NCBI GenBank assembly: GCA_943735955.1
Contig: OX030958.1
Location: 7,253,126-7,317,125 of the forward strand
From: Piscicola geometra
Taxonomy: Eukaryota; Annelida; Clitellata; Hirudinida; Piscicolidae
Direction of reading: 5' to 3'
Length of the DNA stretch: 64,000 nt
Position numbers and translations under genes: made by a program. The number at the start of each line of letters is the position of its first letter. The first letter of the stretch is position 1. A model generated the notes under the pieces. That model was not told where the DNA came from. It did no database searches and saw only the letters and a list, made by a program, of their open reading frames with translations. Positions 63,645 to 64,000 of the stretch are shown here, piece by piece.

Positions 63645-64000
63645 AATAATATTATTATTAAATAATATTATTATTAAATAATATTATTATTAAATAATAT
63701 TATTATTAAATAATAATATTATTAAATAATAATATTATTAAATAATATTATTATTAAATAATAATATTATTAAATAATATTATTATTAAATAATATTATT
63801 ATTAAATAATATTATTCTTAAATAATATTATTCTTAAATAATATTATTCTTAAATAATATTATTCTTAAATAATATTATTCTTAAATAATATTATTCTTA
63901 AATAATATTATTCTTAAATAATATTATTCTTAAATAATATTATTCTTAAATAATATTATTCTTAAATAATATTATTCTTAAATAATATTATTCTTAAATA
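63645..64000. repeat. 16-bp AT-rich satellite at the right edge
   Basis: Tandem copies of AAATAATATTATTATT change to the variant AAATAATATTATTCTT from about 63807 on and run off the window. Each unit contains the palindrome AATAATATTATT. Confidence 0.97.

Overview
This window is a piece of animal (invertebrate metazoan) nuclear DNA. The genes are split into many short exons by small introns, the proteins are metazoan (fibulin, EME1, mitochondrial complex I NDUFS1, AUH, Egalitarian-like), and the background is AT-rich with a very high load of micro- and minisatellites. Short TTAGGG-like telomeric tracts (about 3.40, 22.73 and 35.31 kb) fit a TTAGGG-telomere lineage, but the phylum cannot be fixed from this sequence. 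There is nothing bacterial or viral here: no operon with ribosome binding sites, no CRISPR array, no phage genes.

Layout. 1-10 kb: no gene recognised; AT-rich DNA with a GT tract, a CA tract and two minisatellites (a 15-bp unit array at 4.7-5.8 kb). 10.5-13.5 kb: a decayed LINE retrotransposon on the minus strand (endonuclease plus reverse transcriptase). It is interrupted by a 286-bp inverted-repeat MITE with an intact 8-bp target duplication. 13.7-15.3 kb: one long plus-strand exon of an Egalitarian-like protein lacking its exonuclease half. 15.3-19.5 kb: mostly repeats. 19.6-34.0 kb: three tightly packed plus-strand genes, EME1 (10 coding exons), NDUFS1 (21 coding exons, 713 aa) and AUH (10 coding exons, 299 aa). 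All three could be assembled exon by exon with consistent splice phases. A 1105-bp hAT-like MITE with an 8-bp target duplication lies in NDUFS1 intron 11. 37.2-53.8 kb: a fibulin gene on the minus strand (16 recognised exons, about 1150 aa; signal-peptide exon not found). One of its introns carries an initiator-tRNA-Met pseudogene next to a second tRNA-like unit. 55.9-57.95 kb: a 2-kb, 12-bp-unit minisatellite that is open in all six frames and codes for nothing. 62.3-63.6 kb: a complete five-exon gene on the minus strand for an unrecognised 219-aa Asn/Gln/His/Pro-rich protein. The window ends in an AT-rich satellite.

The most unusual pattern is in the introns of NDUFS1, and to a lesser degree of AUH and fibulin. 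Many begin with a G/T-rich low-complexity tract right at the donor and end with a complementary C/A-rich tract right before the acceptor, in place of an ordinary pyrimidine tract. The extreme case is intron 9, which is (GT)n at one end and (CA)n-rich at the other. This suggests that transcript folding brings the splice sites together. One NDUFS1 intron (13) appears to use a GC donor. EME1, NDUFS1 and AUH are spaced 370 and 531 bp apart, with a splice-acceptor-like site directly before the NDUFS1 start codon. That leaves open polycistronic transcription with leader trans-splicing.
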